Shown: piece after piece, positions 1 through 7,339 of the stretch
How positions within the stretch are numbered: the first letter of the stretch is position 1
Layout of the letters: every line of letters begins with the position of its first letter
Assembly: GCA_015059185.1 (NCBI GenBank)
Contig: SVAY01000016.1
Span: 1 to 36,147, forward strand
Source of the DNA: Erysipelotrichaceae bacterium
GTDB taxonomy: Bacteria; Bacillota_I; Bacilli_A; RFN20; CAG-826
Reading direction: 5' to 3'
DNA: 36,147 nt
Notes under the pieces: model-generated
Databases searched by the model: none
What the model was told of the DNA's origin: nothing
Seen by the model: only the letters and a program-made list of their open reading frames with translations
Made by a program: the position numbers and the translations under genes

Positions 1-1
1 A

Positions 2-49
2 GATGATTCGAAATTTGTAGGTATCTATAAGAAAAAGAAGGTGAATTAG
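2..49 (+). CDS. Possible C-terminal tail of a gene entering from the left
   Basis: Frame 2 is open from the window edge to TAG at 47-49 and encodes a 15-residue Lys-rich tail (DDSKFVGIYKKKKVN). The other two forward frames close within the first 20 bases, so if a + strand gene enters the window it ends here. No terminator follows. There is too little sequence to suggest a function, and the open frame could be chance. Confidence 0.3.
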   Translation, partial: DDSKFVGIYKKKKVN

Positions 50-94
50 TCACCAACTTTATTCTTTACTGCTGGAACAATATATCATTTTGTT

Positions 95-649
95 ATGAAG
101 AATGTTTTAACTATTGCTTCTAGAGAAGAATTTAGAGCGTGGCTATTGGAACACGCGAAGAAAGAGAAAGAATGTTGGGTAAACGCTTTAAGGGTGAAGC
201 CTGACGATATTCACTTCACTTATTTAGATGCGGTTGAAGAGGCGTTATGTTTTGGTTGGATTGATAGTGTCTATAAAGAAGTAGATGGAGAGTTATTACA
301 ACGCTTTTCACCCCGTAAGAAGAATAGTCCTTGGACAGAACTTAATAAAGAAAGAGCGAGAAGGCTAATAAAGTTAGGGCTCATGACCCCTCAAGGAAAG
401 AAAGTGCTTCCAAGCATGCGATATAAAGAAGATAAAGATGTTATAAACGCACTTAAAAAGGCGCGCGTATATTCTAAATTTAAAAAGTTTCCACCTCTAT
501 ATCAAAGAGTCAGAATGTATAATGTCGCTTTTTATAAAAGAAAGAATAAATATGATTATGAAGCCTCTTTACTTCACCTTATTGAAAAAACGAAAAAAGG
601 TGAGATGTATGGGGAGTGGAATGATTATGGAAGGTTATTAGATTACTAA
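95..649 (+). CDS. YdeI/OmpD-associated family protein
   Basis: A 184-residue soluble protein with the hallmark sequence of the YdeI/OmpD-associated family: EALCFGWIDS near residues 48-57, then RFSPRKKNSPWTELNKERA and a KLGLMTPQGK segment. The family is widespread and has been linked to envelope stress and bacteriocin resistance, but its biochemical role is unknown. No ribosome site precedes ATG 95. An AT-rich -10-like TATATC at 81-86 would put transcription start two or three bases before the ATG, so the message may be nearly leaderless. The next gene starts 23 bases downstream from its own promoter. Family assignment is fairly sure; function is open. Confidence 0.8.
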   Translation: MKNVLTIASREEFRAWLLEHAKKEKECWVNALRVKPDDIHFTYLDAVEEALCFGWIDSVYKEVDGELLQRFSPRKKNSPWTELNKERARRLIKLGLMTPQGKKVLPSMRYKEDKDVINALKKARVYSKFKKFPPLYQRVRMYNVAFYKRKNKYDYEASLLHLIEKTKKGEMYGEWNDYGRLLDY

Positions 650-656
650 TAATTTT

Positions 657-665
657 TGCTATAAT
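657..665 (+). promoter_or_regulatory. Extended -10 promoter of the HAD gene
   Basis: A perfect extended -10, TGCTATAAT, ends at 665. Transcription would start near 672-673, exactly at ATG 673. The -35 region (about 637-642) is poor, as is common with extended -10 promoters. The earlier in-frame ATG at 664 lies inside the -10 and could not be translated from this promoter. Confidence 0.6.
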
Positions 666-672
666 GATAGAG

Positions 673-1302
673 ATGAATAAACCGGTATTTATTTGGGACT
701 TAGACGGCACTTTGCTCGATTCTTATGATGTGATTGTTACCTCTTTAAAAACGATCTATTTAGAACAAGGCATAGAGTTAGATGAGAAAGAAATATTAAA
801 AGAAGTTATTTCTGAATCCGTTGCCTCTTTTATCGCAAAGATGGAGCGTGAGCATGGGATTAACTTTGAAGATTTAAGAGAACATTATATAGAAATCAGT
901 CGTACAAAGATTATGACTATTAAAGCGATTAAACACGCAAAAGAATTATTAACTTATTTAAATAATCACGGTGTTTCTAATTATGTTTATACTCATCGCG
1001 GAATTACGACTGAGACAATATTAAAGAATATTGATTTATATGATGAATTTATCGAAATAGTTACTAACCTCAATCACTTTAAAAGGAAACCGGATCCAGA
1101 AGGGCTTAATTATCTAGTTAATAAATATCATCTAGATAAAAATAATACGTATTATGTCGGTGATAGAATCATCGATATAGAGTGTGCATCTAACGCAGGG
1201 ATTAAAAGCATCTTATATCTTCCTGAGCCATATATCATCTCGCCAAGTGGAAAAGAAAGTTATGTTATTAATGACTTATTAGAGATAGAAAAGTTATTAT
1301 AG
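673..1302 (+). CDS. HAD-superfamily hydrolase, phosphoglycolate phosphatase-like
   Basis: A 209-residue HAD subfamily IA phosphatase. Motif I is DLDGTLLDS near the N-terminus (the first Asp is the nucleophile), motif II the Thr of YTHRG, motif III the Lys of FKRKPDPEG, and motif [17 protein letters not shown] helical cap domain lies between motifs I and II. Such enzymes dephosphorylate small phosphate esters in the cytosol; the substrate cannot be read from sequence. I chose ATG 673 over ATG 664 because the promoter -10 overlaps 664, giving a leaderless message. The gene heads a same-strand run with the cyclophilin 20 bases downstream. Confidence 0.85.
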   Translation: MNKPVFIWDLDGTLLDSYDVIVTSLKTIYLEQGIELDEKEILKEVISESVASFIAKMEREHGINFEDLREHYIEISRTKIMTIKAIKHAKELLTYLNNHGVSNYVYTHRGITTETILKNIDLYDEFIEIVTNLNHFKRKPDPEGLNYLVNKYHLDKNNTYYVGDRIIDIECASNAGIKSILYLPEPYIISPSGKESYVINDLLEIEKLL

Positions 1303-1322
1303 ATAAAAGTAGGTATATAAAT

Positions 1323-1802
1323 ATGGATAAAGTATTAATGAGAATTAAAGATTATGGGGAAATTGAATTAGAGCTTGATAGAAGTGTTGCTCCTATTACA
1401 GTTGATAACTTCCTCAAATTAGTGAATAAAGGTTTTTATAACGGCCTCACCTTCCATAGAGTAATTAAAGGCTTTATGATTCAAGGTGGCTGTCCAAAAG
1501 GAAACGGAACAGGCGGACCAGGATATCAAATTAAAGGTGAGTTTATGTCTAACGGAGTAAACAATCCTCTTAAACATAGCCGTGGAGTTATTTCTATGGC
1601 GAGAGCCATGAATCCAGACTCTGCTGGCAGTCAATTCTTCATCATGCATAAAGACGCTCCTCATTTAGATGGAGAGTATGCTGCGTTTGGTAAAGTTACT
1701 AGTGGGATTGAAGTGGTAGATAAGATTGCAAGTGTCGCCACTAACTATATGGATAAACCTCTTAAACCAGTCATCATTGAATCTATAGAAGAAATTAAAT
1801 AA
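1323..1802 (+). CDS. Cyclophilin-type peptidyl-prolyl cis-trans isomerase
   Basis: A complete 159-residue single-domain cyclophilin. The catalytic region [13 protein letters not shown] (about residues 40-52) holds the active-site Arg, and [21 protein letters not shown] (about 100-120) holds the Phe, His and glycine positions of the proline pocket. There is no signal peptide, so it should act in the cytosol on peptidyl-prolyl bonds during folding. It lies between the HAD hydrolase and the GNAT-AlkD gene, 10 bases from the latter, suggesting a shared transcript. The ribosome site is weak (AGTAGG about 13 bases upstream). Confidence 0.93.
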   Translation: MDKVLMRIKDYGEIELELDRSVAPITVDNFLKLVNKGFYNGLTFHRVIKGFMIQGGCPKGNGTGGPGYQIKGEFMSNGVNNPLKHSRGVISMARAMNPDSAGSQFFIMHKDAPHLDGEYAAFGKVTSGIEVVDKIASVATNYMDKPLKPVIIESIEEIK

Positions 1803-1812
1803 ACAAGAATTA

Positions 1813-3081
1813 ATGAACGCTCTTTTTGATGTAAATAAAATTAGACTCGAGACCTCTCGACTTCTTTTACGTCCTTGGGAATTGACTGACTTAGATGATT
1901 TTTATGAATATGCTTCTACTAAGGGAGTAGGCGAGAACGCCGGTTGGTTGCCTCATGAGAATAAAGAAAAATCTTTAGAAGTTCTCAATCGTTTTATTAG
2001 TGGTAGAAAAACATTCGCGATTGTTTATAAAGAGAATAATAAAGTGATAGGTTCTTTAGGTGTTGAGTTATATAACCTTGAAGATAAACTTTTAGAATTT
2101 AAAAACCTCAATGGCCGTTCTATTGGTTATGTTTTAAGTAAAGACTATTGGAACAAAGGTATCATGACTGAAGCAGTGAAAAGAGTCATTGATTATTTAT
2201 TTAATGAACTTAATTATGACTTCTTGCTTTGCGGTCGTTTTGACTTTAATGTGAGGAGTGGAAGAGTGCAAGAAAAGTGCGGCTTTAAACCATATCGAAA
2301 ACTCGTCTTTGATACGAAGATGGGAACTAAAGAAAAAGGCGTCTTATCTTTACTCCTTAACCCTAAGAAAAATATCGAATTAGATTATTCACATCCGGAA
2401 ACTTTGTTGATGAATTATAAATTGTTAAAAAGCGAGTTTTTCAAGCAAAAAGACGCTAAATATGCGGAATTTTCTAAATCTTTAGCCAATAGTGATTATG
2501 AATTTATTGGAGTGAGATCCCCTATTTTAAAAGATTTTATTAAAAGACATTATGATGATTTTACTCTTGATTTTGAGAACTTCGAATTAGGTAAATATTT
2601 TGAGATAGATACCTTCTATTTTATTAGTCATATTAAAAGATTAAACACAATCAAAGAGCAGCTTGATTATATCGCGAAAAATAGTAGGTATATGTTAGGG
2701 TGGTCAGTTACTGATACATGTCCTCAATATCTTAAAAATATTAATTATGAAGAATATGAATCTTTCTATTTAAAAATGTATAACTCTAAATATATTTACA
2801 CTAGAAGAGTAGCGTATGTTATTGGCCTTAAGTTAGCTAGAGATAGACGCATATTAAACCTCTTAGATAAATTCACCCTCAACGAAGAATATATGGTCAT
2901 GATGGGTGAAGCATGGTTACTTGCCACTATTGCAATTACCTATCCTTTTGAGGTGTTAGATTATCTTAAATCAATTGATGATAAAGTGCTTATTAGAAAA
3001 ACGATATCTAAGATTGTTGAATCGTATAGAGTAAAAGAAGAATATAAAACCTTATTTAAACAGTTAAGAGAAACTTTATAA
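1813..3081 (+). CDS. GNAT acetyltransferase fused to AlkD-like DNA alkylation repair domain
   Basis: A 422-residue two-domain protein. Residues 1 to about 185 are a RimJ/RimL-type GNAT domain: RLETSRLLLRPWELTD at the start, IGYVLSKDYWNKGIMTEAV as the acetyl-CoA loop, then NVRSGRVQEKCGF. Residues about 195-422 resemble the HEAT-like DNA alkylation repair family (AlkD/YhaZ type), with WSVTDTCPQ, MMGEAWLLATIAITYP and KTISKIVESYRV near the end. AlkD proteins excise alkylated bases by trapping the strand. The two halves are in one uninterrupted frame with no internal start preceded by a ribosome site. The pair may modify a repair or translation substrate, but that is inference. Confidence 0.8.
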   Translation: MNALFDVNKIRLETSRLLLRPWELTDLDDFYEYASTKGVGENAGWLPHENKEKSLEVLNRFISGRKTFAIVYKENNKVIGSLGVELYNLEDKLLEFKNLNGRSIGYVLSKDYWNKGIMTEAVKRVIDYLFNELNYDFLLCGRFDFNVRSGRVQEKCGFKPYRKLVFDTKMGTKEKGVLSLLLNPKKNIELDYSHPETLLMNYKLLKSEFFKQKDAKYAEFSKSLANSDYEFIGVRSPILKDFIKRHYDDFTLDFENFELGKYFEIDTFYFISHIKRLNTIKEQLDYIAKNSRYMLGWSVTDTCPQYLKNINYEEYESFYLKMYNSKYIYTRRVAYVIGLKLARDRRILNLLDKFTLNEEYMVMMGEAWLLATIAITYPFEVLDYLKSIDDKVLIRKTISKIVESYRVKEEYKTLFKQLRETL

Positions 3082-3102
3082 TAAAAGAAAGGAGCTAGAT
3101 AG

Positions 3103-3264
3103 ATGAAAAAATATCAATGTGGACCATGTGGTTATATCTATGATCCAGAAGTTGGTGATCCTGATAGCGGTATCGCTCCAGGCACAGCCTTCGAAGATCT
3201 TCCAGATGATTGGTGCTGCCCACTCTGTGGCGTCAGCAAAGACATGTTCGAACCAATTGACTAA
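3103..3264 (+). CDS. Rubredoxin
   Basis: A 53-residue protein with the two CxxC knuckles of rubredoxin: CGPC (Cys6, Cys9) and CPLC (Cys39, Cys42), which bind one Fe. The core [18 protein letters not shown] and FEDLPDDW segments are typical. The residue before Cys39 is also Cys (WCCP), where Val is usual. Rubredoxin is a one-electron carrier of anaerobes, often serving peroxide and superoxide reduction. A clear AAAGGAG site lies 8 bases before ATG 3103. The gene follows the GNAT-AlkD stop by 21 bases and ends at a strong terminator. Confidence 0.95.
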   Translation: MKKYQCGPCGYIYDPEVGDPDSGIAPGTAFEDLPDDWCCPLCGVSKDMFEPID

Positions 3265-3269
3265 TAACT

Positions 3270-3290
3270 AGAGGAGCAATCCTCTTTTTA
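3270..3290 (+). terminator. Rho-independent terminator after rubredoxin
   Basis: Stem AGAGGA (3270-3275), loop GCAA, stem TCCTCT (3280-3285), then a T-run to 3289. It separates rubredoxin from the convergent permease gene, whose stop codon (3288-3290 on the minus strand) touches the T-run. Confidence 0.85.
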
Positions 3291-4064
3291 TTCATCTATT
3301 TTTATAACTTTATTGATAATCATACCAATGACGTCGGTAATTAATATAATGATTAAAGCGATTAAGGCAATAGCGAATATCGGGGTGAGGTCAGATGGGT
3401 CAATCGTACGATATGCACTGATCATGCTACCTAGACCATAATTTGTATCACCAGTTATGATTTCTGCCATGATTTCTGTTTTTAAAGATAAAGCAAAGCT
3501 AGAAGCTAATCCAACAATGATATAAGGCATCGCTAGAGGAATTCTAACCTGCACAATTGGTCTAATAATACTATTTGACTCTAACCTTAATGATTCGTTT
3601 ATTTCTTGTGGGATTGATTTAATACCACCTGCAATTGATTCATATAATATTGGGAAGGATAATAAGAAGACGATATAGGTAGGAGCAAACCTACTACCCG
3701 ATAATATTAAGAATAAAAATACTAAGGCAGCGGTTGGTATACTTTTGAGCACGGCGATTAAAGGTTTTAAGAATGTATAAACGTGTTTATTGTTACCACC
3801 TATAATTCCAAGGATAAAAGCAGCGATAAATGCTATTCCAAAACCTATTAATGTTCTTAATAAGGTCCACCCAATACTTTCCCAGGTATATTTACTAACA
3901 AATAGTTCACCAAACACTTTAAATGTTTCTATTGGTGAAGGAATTATTAAACTAGCTTTTCCTAACGCGTTAGATAGGAATAGCCATAACAAAAATATGA
4001 ATACGATTCCTAAGGTATATAAGAAATAGTTATTAGTAATAAAGGTCTTCGCTCGTATCTTCAT
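3288..4064 (-). CDS. ABC transporter permease, TauC/SsuC/ThiX type
   Basis: A 258-residue protein with about six membrane helices, the first at residues 13-32. The BPD_transp_1 EAA-like loop is ESLRLESNSIIRPIVQVRIPLAMP near residues 155-178. This is the membrane half of importers for small organic ligands (sulfonates, taurine, thiamine precursors, riboflavin). It is the second gene of a two-gene operon: its ATG lies inside the 3' end of the lipoprotein gene, a 32-base overlap that suggests coupled translation. No ATPase gene accompanies it here, so the ATPase must be encoded elsewhere. The substrate cannot be told from sequence. Confidence 0.87.
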   Translation of the reverse strand: MKIRAKTFITNNYFLYTLGIVFIFLLWLFLSNALGKASLIIPSPIETFKVFGELFVSKYTWESIGWTLLRTLIGFGIAFIAAFILGIIGGNNKHVYTFLKPLIAVLKSIPTAALVFLFLILSGSRFAPTYIVFLLSFPILYESIAGGIKSIPQEINESLRLESNSIIRPIVQVRIPLAMPYIIVGLASSFALSLKTEIMAEIITGDTNYGLGSMISAYRTIDPSDLTPIFAIALIALIIILITDVIGMIINKVIKIDE

Positions 4065-5079
4065 TAATAAAGCCTAAGTTCTTCAAGAAGGCATCGACAT
4101 TAACTTTAAAGTCAGTGGCTATTTCATAGCCTAAGCCAATGGAATTGGCCTTAATTGTGGATTTAAGAATGTTGATATTAGGTGCTCCAAATTTAGCAGC
4201 GATTTGAGCATCTGTTAAACCTGCTAATTTTGTTTCTAAAGCGGTAGTATCTTTAAGCACACCCTTAACTGTGGTATCAACATGCAATAAGAATTGATTG
4301 ATTAAGTTAATCTTGTTTTGATCAGTAGTTGGTCTTACAAATAAAGCAGCTTGAGTGATAACAGAGTTATTGCTCTTAGCTTTATAATCTTCTTGGACAT
4401 CTTTTACTTGTTTGATTTTTTCAGCCTTTTCTGGTCTATTTTGTTTTGCTTTCGCTAAACCTGCGGTTAATGCTGGTTGTGGGACTAAAACATAGTCAAC
4501 TGAATTATTGTTATCAGTGGCATTAATACCATCCATTAAACATTTATTAGCATCGTTTGCTTCGCTTACGTAATGTAAGTTTGAATAGTCGGTACCATAA
4601 GTGTATTTGAATAACTTATCTGGTAAACCGTTTTGTTGGAATAAAACGATATAGTCATCTTTATCAAATGTATCGTTATCATCGTTACCAGTAGATGCGA
4701 TATAGAAGTTACCGAATGTGAGAATAGCAGAAATCTTATATGGAGCATTACCAGCCATAATTTTTGACTTTAAAGCATTGGTTGGAGCAATAACTATATC
4801 TTTATCGCTAGCAGCATCTAAATAAGCAAGAACATTATCTGGAGAATTAATTTCTACATTGCTCTTATCGTGCATATCGTATAAAGCAATAGCGGGAGCG
4901 CCTTTAGGAGCAGCAATCTTTAAACTAGAGAAATCTGGTTCAACATAGCTTGATGTATCAACGCTTGAAGAGACTTCGCTTTCTTTTGAATCTTGGCTAC
5001 TTGGTTCTTTTGTTTCTTTACACCCTACTAAAGTAGCGAGAGATAATAGGGAGATCATTGGTATAAATATTTTTTTCAT
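4033..5079 (-). CDS. Substrate-binding lipoprotein of the ABC transporter
   Basis: A 348-residue lipoprotein. The signal peptide MKKIFIPMISLLSLATLVGC ends in a lipobox with Cys20, followed by a Ser/Glu-rich linker to about residue 48. The mature part, from SLKIAAPKGAPAIALYDM onward, looks like the NMT1/TauA-type periplasmic-binding fold (ligand pocket start, IVIAPTNALKSKI, VDYVLVPQPALTAG). ATG 5079 is chosen because GGAGG at 5088-5092 lies 8 bases upstream and the signal peptide starts there; a GTG at 5139 in the same frame would fall within the regulator's operator. It presumably delivers a small ligand to the overlapping permease. Control by the divergent Crp/Fnr protein is likely. Confidence 0.85.
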   Translation of the reverse strand: MKKIFIPMISLLSLATLVGCKETKEPSSQDSKESEVSSSVDTSSYVEPDFSSLKIAAPKGAPAIALYDMHDKSNVEINSPDNVLAYLDAASDKDIVIAPTNALKSKIMAGNAPYKISAILTFGNFYIASTGNDDNDTFDKDDYIVLFQQNGLPDKLFKYTYGTDYSNLHYVSEANDANKCLMDGINATDNNNSVDYVLVPQPALTAGLAKAKQNRPEKAEKIKQVKDVQEDYKAKSNNSVITQAALFVRPTTDQNKINLINQFLLHVDTTVKGVLKDTTALETKLAGLTDAQIAAKFGAPNINILKSTIKANSIGLGYEIATDFKVNVDAFLKNLGFINEDTSEDLYY

Positions 5080-5097
5080 TTTTATTTCCTCCGTGAC

Positions 5098-5126
5098 ATT
5101 ATATATAATAATTCCATAAATAAATG
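5098..5126 (-). promoter_or_regulatory. Promoter of the ABC transporter operon
   Basis: On the minus strand a perfect TATAAT occupies 5103 to 5098, giving a start near 5091, just before the GGAGG site. The -35 region at 5126-5121 (CATTTA) is poor, which fits an activator-dependent promoter. The Crp/Fnr operator is centred about 41.5 bases upstream of this start. Confidence 0.6.
5104..5109 (+). promoter_or_regulatory. -10 element of the Crp/Fnr regulator gene
   Basis: Plus-strand TATAAT at 5104-5109 overlaps the divergent transporter -10 region. The predicted start is near 5116, which would place the operator at about +10 to +23, a position suited to self-repression. The -35 region is weak. 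Confidence 0.5.
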
Positions 5127-5139
5127 TGATTTGAATCAC
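5126..5139. promoter_or_regulatory. Crp/Fnr-type operator palindrome
   Basis: GTGATT-TG-AATCAC is a perfect inverted repeat with six-base arms, matching the Crp (TGTGA-N6-TCACA) and Fnr (TTGAT-N4-ATCAA) site plan. It lies between a Crp/Fnr-family gene and the transporter operon, at -41.5 from the transporter start and downstream of the regulator's own start. Confidence 0.7.
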
Positions 5140-5147
5140 GGAATTGT

Positions 5148-5726
5148 ATGATTATTGATTTATTGACTGTTGAAGAAAAGAAAGGTTTAGAGTCGTTCAA
5201 CTATAAGAAAGGTGAGATTCTTTTCTATGAGAATGACGTCTGTGACTCTATAGGAATAGTAATAAGTGGTGAGATAAAAATATCATCACTAACATTTGAA
5301 GGAAATGAAATTATTTATAATCGACTAGCTAAAGGTGATATGTTTGGGAATAATTTGATATTCTCTAAAGACAATAAATACCGTGGAGATGTTAGAAGCG
5401 AAAAGGACAGTGAAGTCGTAATTATCAAAAAAGACAAACTTATAAAAATATTAATGATGAATGAACACTTCTTAGAGGAGTATTTATCGTTCAATTCAGA
5501 ATTTGCTAAATCACTTAATCTCAAGCTTAAATTATTAACGTTTAGTAATGCGAAGGAAAGGTTTCTATATTACCTATTTATTCATGATAATCGCATTAGT
5601 TATAAAAGCATTGTCTCTCTTGCGCAGGATTTATATTTAACTAGAGAAGCTACCTCTAGAGTGATATCAATTTTAGTTAAAGAAAATAAGATTATTAAAG
5701 GTAAACATATTATACAAATTAAATAA
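5148..5726 (+). CDS. Crp/Fnr-family transcriptional regulator
   Basis: A 192-residue regulator. Residues about 15-110 form the cyclic-nucleotide-binding-like beta barrel (YKKGEILFYENDVCDSIGIVISGEIKI, then GDMFG). A long helix follows, and a winged helix-turn-helix spans about 145-190 (SLAQDLYLTREATSRVISIL is the recognition segment). The four Cys of a true Fnr iron-sulfur cluster are absent (one Cys is seen), and the Crp cAMP-contact residues are not evident, so the signal is unknown. It is divergent from the ABC transporter operon and most likely controls it. Only a partial ribosome site (CGGA) lies 6 bases before ATG 5148. Confidence 0.87.
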   Translation: MIIDLLTVEEKKGLESFNYKKGEILFYENDVCDSIGIVISGEIKISSLTFEGNEIIYNRLAKGDMFGNNLIFSKDNKYRGDVRSEKDSEVVIIKKDKLIKILMMNEHFLEEYLSFNSEFAKSLNLKLKLLTFSNAKERFLYYLFIHDNRISYKSIVSLAQDLYLTREATSRVISILVKENKIIKGKHIIQIK

Positions 5727-5736
5727 AACTTTTATA

Positions 5737-7152
5737 TCATTTGTTGACATTTTGCTTCCGTTTCTTGACCAGTGTTATCATTATTATTGTTAAAGAAATA
5801 ACACATATAGATGAGCATATTATTACTATTATTACTGCGTTATCGTTTGTTAAGTTTTTTACTAAATATTGATTATTAATATTAGGGTTTGTTCCGAAGG
5901 TATTGCTATTACCACTTCTATTAAGGAAGTCATCCACTCCATACCCTTTATAAAACACAATGTAGTCATATCTAATAAGTGCTTCACTTGTCATTGGATC
6001 AGTTAGTTCACCACTTGCAAAAGCATCTTGATATTCAGCTGACAAATTTAAAAAATATTCTTTAACTTCACCCCATCTAGATGTAATCATATTTTTATCA
6101 TTTTGGTCACCTCTACCAGAGCAGCTTATTGTTTCTAAAAAATATGATGGGAACCAAGATAGAGGTTGTGTATAGACATTTAAAGTTTGGTTAGATATTG
6201 TTGTCCCAGTAAATGTATATGTAGTGATTGTTTTCCAATGCTCATATGTATACTTATTTGTCTTAATCTTCACGACAAAGTTATATGCTCTTCGTCCAAC
6301 TTTTGTTTTGGTATTGATTTCCCAGTGAACAGTCACCCTATTTCCGTTTTGTTCAGGTTCCCCTGCAGAACGATATCCTTGTAAGGTGCTACCAGAATCA
6401 GTGAGAGTAGCGCTGCCAGCTTGATAATCTTCGTTATCACCAATAACAAACGTCCAATTCACTGTTTGCCATAAAGATGTTCCTTGCGTTCCTGATATTG
6501 TTCTTGTGTATGTTCCAGTTAAACCTGAATATACTTTTTGATTTAAATCTTCTGATGTTATTTCTTCGTTATAACTAGATGTATAGTGAACAGAATTAAA
6601 TAACAACCTAATCGTATTTATTGATGAATCGATATTGAGATTAGATAGCGTTAAATCTTGTAGATAATATTTATCAGGGGTGGACAAAGCGTTTCCATTT
6701 AATGTAAAAGATAGATTTTTTATAAACGTATCACCCATATACCCTTTTACTGTTATGTCTTCACTAGTGATATAGGGTTGTTCGTTATATGTTAATGACC
6801 AGGTATCATATGTTGCTGTAACAGTAGTTCCTTCAATTGTATCTACAGTTCTTTCTTGATAATATCGATTCTCACTTGAGGTGTATAAGAGATAGGGAGC
6901 TTTTATTAGTAGGGACTTGTTAGTATAAGAAAGATCTATTTCAAGATTTTCTATATAGTCATTTATTGAGTGACCAGCGTCTGTTAAGTTGTAGGTACCA
7001 TATTCATTTTTAAAAGGGGAATCTACACTAAAAGAGACAGGGTATTTTTGGGATATGTTTGTATGTAAAGGAAAAAAAGCCTCTTTATTACATGGCACCA
7101 GAGGATTTATAGAAAAGAGTAGTACCATTAGGTTTACAAAGGATTTTAGCAT
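5737..7152 (-). CDS. Membrane-anchored surface protein with conserved C-terminal anchor module
   Basis: A 471-residue exported protein. An N-terminal signal segment of about 25 residues (MLKSFVNLMVLLFSINPLVP) is followed by a beta-rich, Thr/Ser/Asn-rich ectodomain that I cannot assign to a family. Residues about 335-471 form a module that also ends the 964-residue protein at 28897-31782: a Cys and Trp segment, RYDYIVFYKGYGVDDFL, an Asn-rich linker, a membrane helix (about 440-460) and a KKRK tail. There is no LPxTG, so anchoring is by the helix. A ribosome site AGGGGGG lies 6 bases before the start, and the promoter lies within the 48-bp repeat at 7161-7208. The role may be adhesion, but that is inference. 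Confidence 0.75.
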   Translation of the reverse strand: MLKSFVNLMVLLFSINPLVPCNKEAFFPLHTNISQKYPVSFSVDSPFKNEYGTYNLTDAGHSINDYIENLEIDLSYTNKSLLIKAPYLLYTSSENRYYQERTVDTIEGTTVTATYDTWSLTYNEQPYITSEDITVKGYMGDTFIKNLSFTLNGNALSTPDKYYLQDLTLSNLNIDSSINTIRLLFNSVHYTSSYNEEITSEDLNQKVYSGLTGTYTRTISGTQGTSLWQTVNWTFVIGDNEDYQAGSATLTDSGSTLQGYRSAGEPEQNGNRVTVHWEINTKTKVGRRAYNFVVKIKTNKYTYEHWKTITTYTFTGTTISNQTLNVYTQPLSWFPSYFLETISCSGRGDQNDKNMITSRWGEVKEYFLNLSAEYQDAFASGELTDPMTSEALIRYDYIVFYKGYGVDDFLNRSGNSNTFGTNPNINNQYLVKNLTNDNAVIIVIICSSICVISLTIIMITLVKKRKQNVNK

Positions 7153-7160
7153 AGATTTCC

Positions 7161-7208
7161 CCCCTATATTTCTTTATAAAGACGGAGGAAAAATGCAAAA
7201 TGTTGAAA
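7161..7208. repeat. 48-bp repeat, copy A (inverted relative to copy B at 9999-10046)
   Basis: 47 of 48 bases match the reverse complement of 9999-10046. The only difference is G7187, an A in the minus-strand reading of copy B. The repeat includes the palindromic TTTATAAA (7173-7180), which can serve as -10 for the minus-strand surface protein gene and for the plus-strand small ORF. Similarity, though weaker, continues for about 12 more bases past 7208. The two copies bracket the EEP and pepC genes. Confidence 0.85.
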
Positions 7209-7267
7209 TTATTTTTCAATTTTTATCCTTATTAGGATTTCTTAATTATATTAAGAGTCAACAATAA
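7193..7267 (+). CDS. Possible 24-residue hydrophobic peptide
   Basis: A short frame starts MQNVEIIFQFLSLLGFL and ends KSQQ. GGAGG at 7184-7188 lies 4 bases before ATG 7193, and a TATAAA at 7175-7180 lies upstream. The peptide has one hydrophobic stretch and could be a small membrane peptide. Copy B of the 48-bp repeat carries the same start (MQNVE) on the minus strand, but its GGAGG is changed to GGAAG and the frame runs into a short Lys-rich end. Small-ORF calls of this kind are often wrong; the ribosome site and the second, decayed copy are the only support. Confidence 0.3.
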   Translation: MQNVEIIFQFLSLLGFLNYIKSQQ

Positions 7268-7313
7268 AAAAATTCAAAAAATTTTTAAGCCATATAAATA
7301 TATAAAAAACACG

Positions 7314-7331
7314 TATAATGAAATTACGAGG
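7314..7331 (+). promoter_or_regulatory. -10 element and ribosome site of the EEP gene
   Basis: TATAAT at 7314-7319 predicts a start near 7326. CGAGG at 7327-7331 lies 8 bases before ATG 7340. The -35 region is poor. Confidence 0.5.
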
Positions 7332-7339
7332 TTATTCAT

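Noticed and set aside
3288..5079. Assigning the importer to thiamine, taurine or riboflavin
   Set aside because: No riboswitch, pathway gene or distinctive binding-pocket residue supports one ligand over another.
5737..5760. TTGACATTTTGCTTCC at the surface protein gene end as a third copy of the 48-bp repeat
   Set aside because: Only about 15 bases resemble the repeat, the TTTATAAA core is absent, and the sequence is coding on the other strand.
7055..7267. A 70-codon plus-strand frame starting inside the surface protein gene
   Set aside because: Its first two thirds are antisense to the start of the surface protein and have no ribosome site. Only the last 24 codons, behind GGAGG, are plausible.
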